NCBI GenBank assembly: GCA_023667845.1
Contig: JAMPIU010000143.1
Span: forward strand, 188,574 to 252,573
Direction: 5' to 3'
Length of the DNA stretch: 64,000 bases
From: Dehalobacter sp.
Lineage (GTDB): Bacteria; Bacillota; Desulfitobacteriia; Desulfitobacteriales; Syntrophobotulaceae
Shown: piece after piece, positions 52,527-60,220 of the stretch
Layout of the letters: every line of letters begins with the position of its first letter
How positions within the stretch are numbered: position 1 is the stretch's first letter
The notes under the pieces: generated by a model
What the model was told of the DNA's origin: nothing
Databases searched by the model: none
Seen by the model: the letters and a program-made list of their open reading frames with translations, nothing else
Translations under genes and position numbers: made by a program

Positions 52527-53096
52527 ATGATATCCGATCCTTATCAAGTACTTGGTGTTCCTCAGACGGCTGCGGATGGTGAAATAAAAAAAGCCTATCG
52601 CAAACTGGCCAAAAAATACCACCCTGACCTGAATCCCGGCAATGCGGAAGCGGCTAAGAAAATGAGTGAAATCAATGCCGCTTACGAACAGATCAAAAGC
52701 GGAACCCCCTACCCAAACACCTATTACAACGGGAGCAACGCTTCCAGAGAATATGCTTCCTCAGCGTATGATTCGGTAAAACACTATATCAATCTGGGCT
52801 ATTTTCGCGAGGCACTGAATATTCTGGCCAGGATGAGTGACCGAAGTGCCGAATGGTACTATTGCAGTGCCGTCGCCAATGCCGGTATCGGCAACATCAT
52901 CATTGCGCTGAACCACGCCGAAACAGCCGTACGCATGAGTCCCGGCAATCCGGAATACCAACGCATCTTAAATATGCTGCAACGCGGCGGACGCGTTTAT
53001 CAGCAACAAAGACGCGGCTTCGGCATGCCGAATGACACGCTGGACAAACTCTGTTTTGGCTTATGTATCGCGGACCTTTGCTGTCCGTTCTGTTGA
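52527..53096 (+). CDS. J-domain protein (DnaJ-like)
   Basis: 189 residues, ATG 52527, six bases after the DUF5685 gene. N-terminal J domain with the essential HPD ('[27 protein letters not shown]'). A central tetratricopeptide-like helical part ('[32 protein letters not shown]') and a cysteine-rich end '[14 protein letters not shown]'. It should recruit Hsp70 (DnaK) to an unknown client, plausibly the DUF5685 protein next to it. DUF5685 and J-domain genes are frequently neighbours in Clostridia. Confidence 0.9.
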   Translation: MISDPYQVLGVPQTAADGEIKKAYRKLAKKYHPDLNPGNAEAAKKMSEINAAYEQIKSGTPYPNTYYNGSNASREYASSAYDSVKHYINLGYFREALNILARMSDRSAEWYYCSAVANAGIGNIIIALNHAETAVRMSPGNPEYQRILNMLQRGGRVYQQQRRGFGMPNDTLDKLCFGLCIADLCCPFC

Positions 53097-53122
53097 TGAG
53101 AATTGCGTAAGGAGTGTGTGCA

Positions 53123-53533
53123 ATGGGTAATTTGAAAAATAAGCTGACACGTTTGATGATTGGCCGGTACGGCATTGATCAGTTGTATTATGCTTTACTT
53201 GGAGTCTGGTTTGTATTACTGATCGCCAATACGTTTATCCGTTCCGGTATCATCAGTATTTTGATGGGGGCCGTTCTGGCTGGAATGATCTTCAGAACCT
53301 TATCCCGGAACATCTATAAAAGACGCCAGGAAAACGATAAATTCATGAAAATGTGGAATAGGATTAAGGCTGAAGGTTCTTTGACGATACGCCGAATCAA
53401 AGAAATTAAAACCCATCGTTTCCGCAGATGTCCGCACTGTAAAAGAGTACTTCGGCTGCCGCGGCGAAAAGGCAAACATACAGTAAAGTGCCCTTGCTGC
53501 CATCATGAATTTGAGCTCTGTATCCGCTTATAA
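53123..53533 (+). CDS. Small membrane protein with C-terminal zinc ribbon
   Basis: 136 residues from ATG 53123, with AAGGAG eight bases upstream. Two adjacent hydrophobic helices (about 18-60), then a basic linker and a zinc ribbon 'CPHCKRVLRLP' ... 'KCPCCHHEFEL' (four Cys). Third gene of the riboswitch operon. Function unknown; the zinc ribbon would face the cytoplasm if the N-terminus is inside. Confidence 0.85.
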   Translation: MGNLKNKLTRLMIGRYGIDQLYYALLGVWFVLLIANTFIRSGIISILMGAVLAGMIFRTLSRNIYKRRQENDKFMKMWNRIKAEGSLTIRRIKEIKTHRFRRCPHCKRVLRLPRRKGKHTVKCPCCHHEFELCIRL

Positions 53534-53591
53534 TTAAAAACAAATAAGTTTGATATAATAGTAGTACTTATAAACGGTAAGAACTAAAAAG

Positions 53592-53632
53592 AATAACCTT
53601 GGAACTTCAAGTCATTCCAAGGTTATTTTTTT
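53592..53632 (+). terminator. Rho-independent terminator of the riboswitch operon
   Basis: Perfect 13-bp stem AATAACCTTGGAA (53592-53604) / TTCCAAGGTTATT (53615-53627), 10-base loop, followed by T run. Confidence 0.93.
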
Positions 53633-53824
53633 CGATTAATATTTTGCTTTCATGATCTGTTTAATATCTTTCTTTCATTACCGTCAGGAATTGCGCTTCA
53701 ATCCGACTCAATCTGAGTTTATCTATAAACAACATAAATATATCGATAAATGATAAATTAATATTGACTTACAATAATATGCCATTTACAATAGAACCAA
53801 AATAGATAGAAAGGGTATGATACA

Positions 53825-54271
53825 ATGTGGAATCCAAGTAAGTCCGTAAGACTATCTTCCATTTGTACCAAGATCGCCATTGTCCTGGTCATTTGCGCAG
53901 CTTTTGCTATGCCGAATTTAATCCCTACATATGTAAACTACACAGGAAAAAATCCTGAAATCATTCATTCCTTGCTCCTAACGGTCTATGCCTGTGTTCT
54001 GCCGGGGATGTTATCCTTGATCTGCCTTGGCAGGCTTCTTTCCAACATCAGGCGGGAAGAAGTATTTGTAGAAAAAAATGTCAAGCTCCTGCGGGCGTTG
54101 TCATGGTGCAGTTTTGTCGTCTCCGCCATTTTGTTCATCTCAGGATTTTATTATATTCTTTTTGTGATTATAGCCGTTTGTGCCGCTTTTTTAGGGCTGA
54201 TCCTGAGAGTGATCAAAAATGTTTTTGAACAGGCGATTGTTATTAAAAGAGAAAATGATTTTACGATTTAG
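53825..54271 (+). CDS. DUF2975 domain membrane protein
   Basis: 148 residues, ATG 53825 after 'GAAAGGG'. Four predicted transmembrane helices with the DUF2975 pattern ('CLGRLLSNIRREEVFVEKNVKLLRALSWCSFVVSAI'). Such proteins are almost always paired with a small Xre regulator, as here 15 bases downstream. Role unknown, possibly in controlling the regulator at the membrane. Confidence 0.9.
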   Translation: MWNPSKSVRLSSICTKIAIVLVICAAFAMPNLIPTYVNYTGKNPEIIHSLLLTVYACVLPGMLSLICLGRLLSNIRREEVFVEKNVKLLRALSWCSFVVSAILFISGFYYILFVIIAVCAAFLGLILRVIKNVFEQAIVIKRENDFTI

Positions 54272-54286
54272 GGGGAGGGATTCTCA

Positions 54287-54505
54287 TTGATTGTCGTTAA
54301 TCTCGACGTTATGATGGCAAAAAGAAAAATTTCTGCCGGTGAGCTGGCGGATAAAATCGGAATCACTCCGGCTAATCTTTCAATTCTAAAAAACAACAAG
54401 GCCAAGGCTATCCGCTTTTCGACCCTGGAAGAAGTTTGCAAGGTTCTGAATTGCCAGCCCGGAGATTTATTAGAGTACCGGAAAGGAGAACAGGAAAATG
54501 AATAA
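54287..54505 (+). CDS. Small XRE-family transcriptional regulator (YozG type)
   Basis: 72 residues, TTG 54287 after GGGGGAGGG. The whole protein is one HTH_3 domain: 'MIVVNLDVMMAKRKISAGELADKIGITPANLSILKNNKAKAIRFSTLEEVCKVLNCQPGDLLEY' in the family order, cut here to its landmarks 'AGELADKIGI', 'ILKNNKAKA' and 'CQPGDLLEY'. Companion of the DUF2975 protein; it overlaps the next gene by eight bases, so the three are one transcript, probably autoregulated. Confidence 0.9.
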   Translation: MIVVNLDVMMAKRKISAGELADKIGITPANLSILKNNKAKAIRFSTLEEVCKVLNCQPGDLLEYRKGEQENE

Positions 54506-55997
54506 CAGGGAGATGAATAACAGTACGGATACGGCAACCTATACAAGGAGTGATATTGTTTTCGCATTGGCCATGCTGGTCTGCGGCTTCTTATATTGGA
54601 ACTTGATCCCGGCTGCCGGGCTTGGCGCAGGGGTTACCTTATTTGCAGCGGTATTCTGTCTGTGTACCGTCCTATATCTGAAATCAGGTGAGTTCCGTCA
54701 AACAGGAACGAGCTTGTTATGCTTCATCATTATTGTCATGTCGGCCCTGGTTTTCTTGCTTTTTGACAATATCCTGATCAAAGGACTGAATTTTATCTTT
54801 CTTACAGCCGCTGTCATCTATTGGATCAGCCTGTCTACGGGCAGAAACCTGGAGAAAAGGATTTCCGTTTATATCCTGGGCGATTTTTTTAATCAAGTTT
54901 TGGTCATCCCATTTTGCAATTTGGCCTGCTGCTTTGGTGCGGTCAAGGGACTGTTTGGCAGAAATCAAAAGGGAAAATCTCTTCTGGCCGGCGCGGTTGG
55001 TATTCTTGTGATGATTCCGATTCTGGCCGCAGTCATCAACCTATTGACACGAGCTGATGCTGTTTTCGCAGGGGTGATCGCCAATCTGCAGTTTTCGGTA
55101 TCGATGAATATTATTGTCCAGATATTGATGGGAATTCCCGTCGCTTGTTATCTGTACGGCTTGATTTACGGCGACCGGCATGGGAGGAATACGGGATATG
55201 TCACCGTCGAGACTGTTGACAAAACGGCCGCCGCTTTCCGTTTTTCCCCGGGAGTGACCGTATACACCGCCTTGACAGCATTGAATCTTGTCTTTATGGT
55301 CTTTTTTCTTTCTCAGGTCACCTATCTTTTCTCGGCATTCAATGACCGTCTCCCGGAACTCATGACGCATGCGGAGTATGCCCGTAGAGGCTTTTTTGAA
55401 CTTTGTGCGGTAGCCGGAATCAATATGGTCGTGATTACGGTGGCCCATCTTATTGTGAAAAGGGACAAGGTCAAGATCCTGCAAATAGAAACAGCCATTT
55501 TATGTCTTTTTACCTTGATGTTGATCATCACGGCCATCAGCAAGATGGTGATGTACATTAATTATTTTGGTTTGACCCCGCTGCGTGTCTATACGACCTG
55601 GTTTATGCTTGTGCTGCTCTTTCTATTCGCGGTGATCGCTGTCAGACAGTTTAAAAAATTTAACGCAGCCAGGATCATGCTGGTCGGATTTGTAGTGCTT
55701 TTCATGGTCCTGAGCTACGGAAACATCGACGGACGAATAGCTGCCTATAATATTGACAGGTACAGTAACGGAACACTGGAGAATCTCGATGTGCAGGCTT
55801 TGTCCAGCCTGTCTGAGGCAGCAGTCCCGTATATCTACACCTTATACCAGGAAACAACGGATCAGAGCCTGAAGGCGGATCTTAAAGCAGCCATTGATCA
55901 ATCAGCTGGATCTGCGCTCGGAGCGTCGCGTCAAGAGACATTCCGGGATTTCAATTTTCAGCGGCATATGGCGGAAAGCATCAGAAAGATGCTCTGA
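54498..55997 (+). CDS. DUF4153/DUF4173-type polytopic membrane protein
   Basis: 499 residues, ATG 54498 overlapping the XRE gene. About ten to twelve transmembrane helices; 'YFGLTPLRVYTTWFMLVLLFLF' and 'FELCAVAGINMVVI' are recognisable blocks of the DUF4173 family (compare 'Y.....YGLT..R.......L'). The C-terminal ~100 residues are soluble helices. No transported substrate is known. Downstream of the XRE/DUF2975 pair, a frequent association. Confidence 0.85.
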   Translation: MNNREMNNSTDTATYTRSDIVFALAMLVCGFLYWNLIPAAGLGAGVTLFAAVFCLCTVLYLKSGEFRQTGTSLLCFIIIVMSALVFLLFDNILIKGLNFIFLTAAVIYWISLSTGRNLEKRISVYILGDFFNQVLVIPFCNLACCFGAVKGLFGRNQKGKSLLAGAVGILVMIPILAAVINLLTRADAVFAGVIANLQFSVSMNIIVQILMGIPVACYLYGLIYGDRHGRNTGYVTVETVDKTAAAFRFSPGVTVYTALTALNLVFMVFFLSQVTYLFSAFNDRLPELMTHAEYARRGFFELCAVAGINMVVITVAHLIVKRDKVKILQIETAILCLFTLMLIITAISKMVMYINYFGLTPLRVYTTWFMLVLLFLFAVIAVRQFKKFNAARIMLVGFVVLFMVLSYGNIDGRIAAYNIDRYSNGTLENLDVQALSSLSEAAVPYIYTLYQETTDQSLKADLKAAIDQSAGSALGASRQETFRDFNFQRHMAESIRKML

Positions 55998-56029
55998 TAG
56001 CTCCGACAGCCTCTTTTGATTGTGAAGGC

Positions 56030-56268
56030 ATTACTTACAGTCCCAGTCATCAATAAGGAGCGGACACTATCAATGATCGGCGTCATGGGTTGAACCTCCG
56101 CAAAATGGCGCAGTGCGGCCGGCATGGTTTCGGTCGGCGCAAATGCGGAGCTTGTAAATATCAATATCATCAAAAGATAGCTGAACACGCCTGACCCCTC
56201 AAGGCTTTTCGCAAGCAGGCCAAAAGCGACACTGCTGACGATACAAAATAATAGGAAAGACCAGAGAC
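56030..56268 (-). pseudogene. ABC-2 permease C-terminal remnant
   Basis: Minus-strand frame reads 'FGLLAKSLEGSGVFSYLLM', 'FTSSAFAPTETMPAALRHF', 'VQPMTPIIDSVRSLL', the C-terminal part of a DrrB/multidrug ABC-2 permease. It begins directly after the stop of the metallophosphoesterase gene, has no start region, and loses similarity near 56040. No ATPase gene accompanies it. Confidence 0.85.
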
Positions 56269-57156
56269 TTAAAGGTATTCCTTTAAGCCTCTGGGTCCTG
56301 CGAGAACTTCCCGGCCTATATACAAGGTACCGTCATCCTTGGTTTTGACATGCCATTTAACCAGTGTAATATTGCCTTCCGCGATCTCTATCCCCGTGAT
56401 CGAACGGGGATGAACACAACTGCCGTCATTAAAATAAAGCGGTTTCCCCGCATCAGGGAACATGGGCCTATGGGTGTGACCGGCAATCAGCATGTGCTTT
56501 TCCTGGTTGACCCATTCAGTAAGGTTTTGTTCTATAGAATCTTTCTTATGATAATTTTTAGCTGTACTGGTGGGGTCTTTAAAACCGAACAACTCAAGTT
56601 TCTTCCATACATATCTGACCAAAAATCTTCGTAACCCCCAAAACGTATAATCCAACATACTGCCTTGGTGCCCGTGGATCAAAAGAATTTTCCGCTCTGA
56701 ATCCTTATACCGTAAAACGAGCCCTTCGCGAAATTTAACATTCTCAAATAAAGGAACGTGACGCTTCTCCTCGGCATCATAGTACCGGTTAAAGCATTTC
56801 CGTACAAAATGATCGTTGTTTTTCACCATGTCATGGTTTCCGTAAATGAAATAAACGCGGCCTTCATTATAAAATTTTTGCAGGAGTGAAAGTGTGTCCT
56901 TATGAACAGGCACGATGTCCGACATGTTTTTATACTTCCACAGTTCGTCACCGTCACCAAGCTCGATATACGTGTACTGTTCCTTATAATAATGCGTTAA
57001 CGCTGCAAAATACAGATTCTCATTCCCGGAAAAATCATCAGCCCAGCTGCCGTCACCCCTATGGACATCGCTCATTAAGATCATCTTTGAGGAATCGTCA
57101 ATAGGGATTTCTTCAGCAGATTGAAAAGCTTTGGATATACGATCCACAGCGTTCAT
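56269..57156 (-). CDS. Calcineurin-like metallophosphoesterase
   Basis: 295 residues on the minus strand from the ATG at 57156 (an ATG at 57180 lacks a clear ribosome site). All five metallophosphatase motifs are present: 'SDVHRGD', 'GDGDELWK', 'GNHD', 'IHGHQG' and 'AGHTHRPM', giving a dinuclear metal site. No signal peptide. A C-terminal beta hairpin 'GTLYIGREVLAGPRGLKEYL' follows. Substrate unknown; the 'SDVH.GD' form resembles UDP-diacylglucosamine pyrophosphatase-like enzymes but the host makes no lipid A, so another phosphoester is likely. Confidence 0.9.
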   Translation of the reverse strand: MNAVDRISKAFQSAEEIPIDDSSKMILMSDVHRGDGSWADDFSGNENLYFAALTHYYKEQYTYIELGDGDELWKYKNMSDIVPVHKDTLSLLQKFYNEGRVYFIYGNHDMVKNNDHFVRKCFNRYYDAEEKRHVPLFENVKFREGLVLRYKDSERKILLIHGHQGSMLDYTFWGLRRFLVRYVWKKLELFGFKDPTSTAKNYHKKDSIEQNLTEWVNQEKHMLIAGHTHRPMFPDAGKPLYFNDGSCVHPRSITGIEIAEGNITLVKWHVKTKDDGTLYIGREVLAGPRGLKEYL

Positions 57157-57329
57157 AGGATACCACCCGCCCAAAAGCATCTTCGTTTAATGTCAATATA
57201 TTCAGGGGGCAGTATCAAGAGTGCCGGTCTTCTTTCGACTATATAATCGATAACAAAAACTGCCAGTGTAGAAAAGGTAAATATGTTAATAATAAGTGTA
57301 CATTCCAAAAGGAAAGGAGGGAAAAAGTA

Positions 57330-57476
57330 ATGGCAAAATATAGACTTCCCGTAGACAAGAGTCAGGCAGCTAGTGTAATGGGTGTAAGCTTAGGCCCTGA
57401 TACATCCGCTAGACAGAATGGTTCCGTAGGTGGATACATGGTGAAGAAGACTTTTGAAAGCCTTGGTATGCGTTAA
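57330..57476 (+). CDS. Short alpha/beta-type small acid-soluble spore protein
   Basis: 48 residues, ATG 57330 after a strong AAAGGAGGG. 'GVSLGPDTSARQNGSVGGYM' is the second conserved DNA-binding motif of alpha/beta SASPs, followed by 'VKKTFESLGMR'. The usual N-terminal half with the germination-protease site (TEFASE-like) is missing; only 'YRLPVDKSQAASVM' precedes the motif, so the protein is about two thirds of normal length. SASPs coat DNA in the spore and protect it from UV and heat. It stands alone with its own terminator. Confidence 0.88.
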   Translation: MAKYRLPVDKSQAASVMGVSLGPDTSARQNGSVGGYMVKKTFESLGMR

Positions 57477-57510
57477 CAAAAACTGATTTTCGAGAGCAAA
57501 TGATAAGCCG

Positions 57511-57548
57511 GAAGGGAACCGTGAGAGAATACGGTTCCCTCTTCTTTA
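57511..57548 (+). terminator. Terminator after the spore protein gene
   Basis: Perfect 10-bp stem AGGGAACCGT (57513-57522) / ACGGTTCCCT (57531-57540), loop GAGAGAAT, then CTTCTTT. Confidence 0.85.
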
Positions 57549-57639
57549 ACCTTAAATAGGATGCCTTAAAATTTACATCATTATGCCGGTAAAAAATTCC
57601 TAAAAGTATCTGGAAGAAGTCATAGATATCCTCATGGAT

Positions 57640-58332
57640 TTATTGAATAAGAATCTCTTTCGGTAAGTCGAATGTACCTTCGGGGATAGAACCTGCACCG
57701 ACGTTAATGTCTGTATATTCTGAGGTGTTGGTCTGCCCATCCTGAACCAGTTCAAACTTAATGACGATTCCGTATTTTGTACTTAACCAATCTTTATAAT
57801 TCCCTTGGGCGCTGGTTACAGAAAGTATTTTGCATTCCAATCCGTTAAGCGTTTGTGTCCCGATGATTTGGTAACTTACATCAGCGTTTTCATCTGTATC
57901 TAATGCCGCTAAATAGTCCATGGGGGTAATATTGTCATTCCCTTTATATTCGGTAATATTTATCTTAGCAGCCACATTTTGTCCTGGCCGGTAGGAAACG
58001 ATTTCTCCCTTTTCTAAATCGAAGATGGAGATCGTTCTTTGCCCATCCGTAATCGTATCCGTTTTCATTTTGGTATCTTGGAACCAAACGCTGCTTTCGG
58101 AAGATACTCCCGCATTCGTTGTTACAAGATGATAAGAAATCTCTCTGAGACCTGTACCTTTCATAATTAAGTTTGAAACCACTTCCTGATCACTGGTGTC
58201 ATCGGTTCCAGCGGAGGAGATTGCAGCCGAAGGAGCAGAAGAATTGTTTTTAAAGCTGCAAGCGGAAAGGATCAAGGTACTTATGAGCAATAGGACGGTA
58301 ATCGTAAGAAGCTTCTTGTCAGTAATTTTCAT
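57640..58332 (-). CDS. Lipoprotein, LolA-like
   Basis: 230 residues on the minus strand, with 'GGAGAAGG' before the ATG. Type II signal peptide: 'MKITDKKLLTITVLLLI' then lipobox 'LSAC', so it is lipid-anchored outside the membrane. The body has beta-strand character ('VWFQDTKMKTDTITDGQRTISIFDLEKGEIVSY', 'GLECKILSVTS', 'YGIVIKFELVQDGQT'), similar to LolA/LolB-like and DUF4412-type lipoproteins that bind hydrophobic ligands or, near ABC systems, act as sensors. No co-transcribed neighbour. Confidence 0.85.
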   Translation of the reverse strand: MKITDKKLLTITVLLLISTLILSACSFKNNSSAPSAAISSAGTDDTSDQEVVSNLIMKGTGLREISYHLVTTNAGVSSESSVWFQDTKMKTDTITDGQRTISIFDLEKGEIVSYRPGQNVAAKINITEYKGNDNITPMDYLAALDTDENADVSYQIIGTQTLNGLECKILSVTSAQGNYKDWLSTKYGIVIKFELVQDGQTNTSEYTDINVGAGSIPEGTFDLPKEILIQ

Positions 58333-58553
58333 GATTTACCTTCTCCAAACGTAATAGGTTATTGTCGGTTAAGAAGATATTCGTCATGGATAAGAGAATA
58401 CCCTTTGAATGAAGCTTAGCCCACCAATTTTAATAGACAAACCTTGGTGCAATTGTTAGAGAAAGAAGATACAATAAAAGCAATAAAAGACGAAGCCTAT
58501 AAAATATTCTGTTGTACATAAAATAACGAAAAATAACGAAAAGAGGTTAGATC

Positions 58554-59021
58554 ATGAGTGACCAAATGAGGAACGACCATGAGAACGACCATGATGATTT
58601 TTATCAATCTCTAAGGAAAAAGATCAAGGACTACTTCACAAGCGAAGAAGGTAAAACGAATAAGTATGCAGAGTATATCCTGATTGCCCCCGACTTATTT
58701 CATCTTCTGTGCAAATTGACTGTAGACAAGGAAGTCAACGTAGACGATAAAGCAAAACTGGCGATTGCGATTGCTTATTTTGTTTCACCGATTGATTTAA
58801 TCCCTGAGCTCTTTGTAGGCCCGGTAGGATTTGTTGACGATATATCCGTGGCTGCTTATGTCCTGAACACCATTATTAATAACACGAACCCGGAAGTTGT
58901 CCGCAGGCACTGGGCCGGCGAGGGCGATATCCTGATTAAAGTCCAGGAAATCATAAAAGTTGCCGATCATATGGTTGGCACCGGACTGTGGAAGAAAATT
59001 AAAGGGATGTTTAGTAAATAA
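58554..59021 (+). CDS. DUF1232 (YkvA-like) protein
   Basis: 155 residues, ATG 58554 after 'AAAAGAGG'. The DUF1232 core 'KLAIAIAYFVSPIDLIPELF' followed by 'GFVDDISVAAYVLN' is diagnostic; the PID motif gives the family a short membrane-associating helix. An N-terminal extension of ~45 charged residues ('NDHENDHDDFYQSL') precedes it. Function unknown. Confidence 0.88.
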   Translation: MSDQMRNDHENDHDDFYQSLRKKIKDYFTSEEGKTNKYAEYILIAPDLFHLLCKLTVDKEVNVDDKAKLAIAIAYFVSPIDLIPELFVGPVGFVDDISVAAYVLNTIINNTNPEVVRRHWAGEGDILIKVQEIIKVADHMVGTGLWKKIKGMFSK

Positions 59022-59068
59022 CGCAATAGGGTATAACAAAGAATGAAGATAAAATGGAGCGTAATATC

Positions 59069-60199
59069 ATGCAATATACGATACTAGGAAAAACAGGACT
59101 CCAAGTTTCAAGGCTGGGGCTTGGCTGTATGCGGTTCCCGAAAAGTGAAAAAGAAGCGATAGAAATGGTGCGGTATGCGGTGGATCACGGAGTCAATTAC
59201 CTGGACACCGCTTACATGTATCCAAACAGTGAAATAATTACCGGGAAAGCGCTTCAAGGGGGCTATCGGAATAAGGCGTTGATCGCCACCAAAAGCCCTA
59301 TATGGAAAATCGGCAGTCACAAAGACTTTGAGAAATACTTGGATGAAGAGCTGGAACGCTTGGGAACCGATCATATCGACATGTATCTTCTTCACAACAT
59401 GAATCATGACAATTGGGAGAAAGTCAATCATTTTGATGGCCTTACTTTTCTTGATAAAATGATCCAAAAGGGTAAAATACTGCACAAGAGTTTTTCTTTT
59501 CATGGGACACTGCCGGCATTCAAACAGATTGTGGATACCTTTGACTGGGAAATGGCGCAAATTCAGCTGAATATTCTGGATGAAAATCAGCAGGCCGGGA
59601 TCGAGGGGTTGAGATATGCGGCAGGCAAGGGCCTGGCGGTCGTTATCATGGAACCGCTAAGGGGCGGCTACATGCTGGCGAACGTTCCTGAAGCAGTCGT
59701 TGATTTGGTTCATCAATATCCGGAAAAGAGATCCTTGGTCGCGTGGTGTTTCCGCTGGCTTTATAATATGCCTGAGGTTTCCGTAATTCTTAGTGGGGCC
59801 AGCACGCTGGAGCAGTTGAAGGATAATTTGCGGATCTTTGATGAATCTGCAGTCAACGTAATGTCCGAGGCTGACCAAAACCTGATCAAAAAAATCCGGG
59901 AAGCTTTCGAGTCCAATAACAGCATCGGCTGTACAAGCTGCCGCTATTGTATGCCCTGTCCCCAAGGCGTAAGCATTCCTGAAATATTCAGACTCTACAA
60001 CAGCCACCAGCTTATGAAAACGCATTGGGTGGACAAAGGGATGTACAGGGAAAACTTGCTCCCCTCCGGTTCCGGTGCTGATCAGTGTATCTCTTGCGGA
60101 AGCTGTGAGGAACATTGTCCGCAGGCGCTGAATATCCCGGTCTTGCTGAAGAAAGTACATGCGGAATTTACGGCGAAGACGACAGGTGGTTGGAGCTGA
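59069..60199 (+). CDS. Aldo/keto reductase with C-terminal 4Fe-4S domain
   Basis: 376 residues from ATG 59069 (GGAG nine bases upstream; ATG 59054 is also in frame). AKR barrel: 'LGLGCMRFP', catalytic Asp/Tyr in 'YLDTAYMYPNSE', Lys in 'ATKSP', His in 'DMYLLHNM'. C-terminal Fe-S part with 'CTSCRYCMPCPQGVSIP' and 'CISCGSCEEHCPQALNIP', two [4Fe-4S] sites. This subclass is common in anaerobes; substrate unknown, possibly ferredoxin-linked. Confidence 0.93.
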   Translation: MQYTILGKTGLQVSRLGLGCMRFPKSEKEAIEMVRYAVDHGVNYLDTAYMYPNSEIITGKALQGGYRNKALIATKSPIWKIGSHKDFEKYLDEELERLGTDHIDMYLLHNMNHDNWEKVNHFDGLTFLDKMIQKGKILHKSFSFHGTLPAFKQIVDTFDWEMAQIQLNILDENQQAGIEGLRYAAGKGLAVVIMEPLRGGYMLANVPEAVVDLVHQYPEKRSLVAWCFRWLYNMPEVSVILSGASTLEQLKDNLRIFDESAVNVMSEADQNLIKKIREAFESNNSIGCTSCRYCMPCPQGVSIPEIFRLYNSHQLMKTHWVDKGMYRENLLPSGSGADQCISCGSCEEHCPQALNIPVLLKKVHAEFTAKTTGGWS

Positions 60200-60220
60200 T
60201 TTTGTAGAGAATCTATGTAT

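Noticed and set aside
57181-57329. Sigma-G promoter before the spore protein gene
   Set aside because: Expected from the product, but I could not place a convincing -35/-10 pair with correct spacing.
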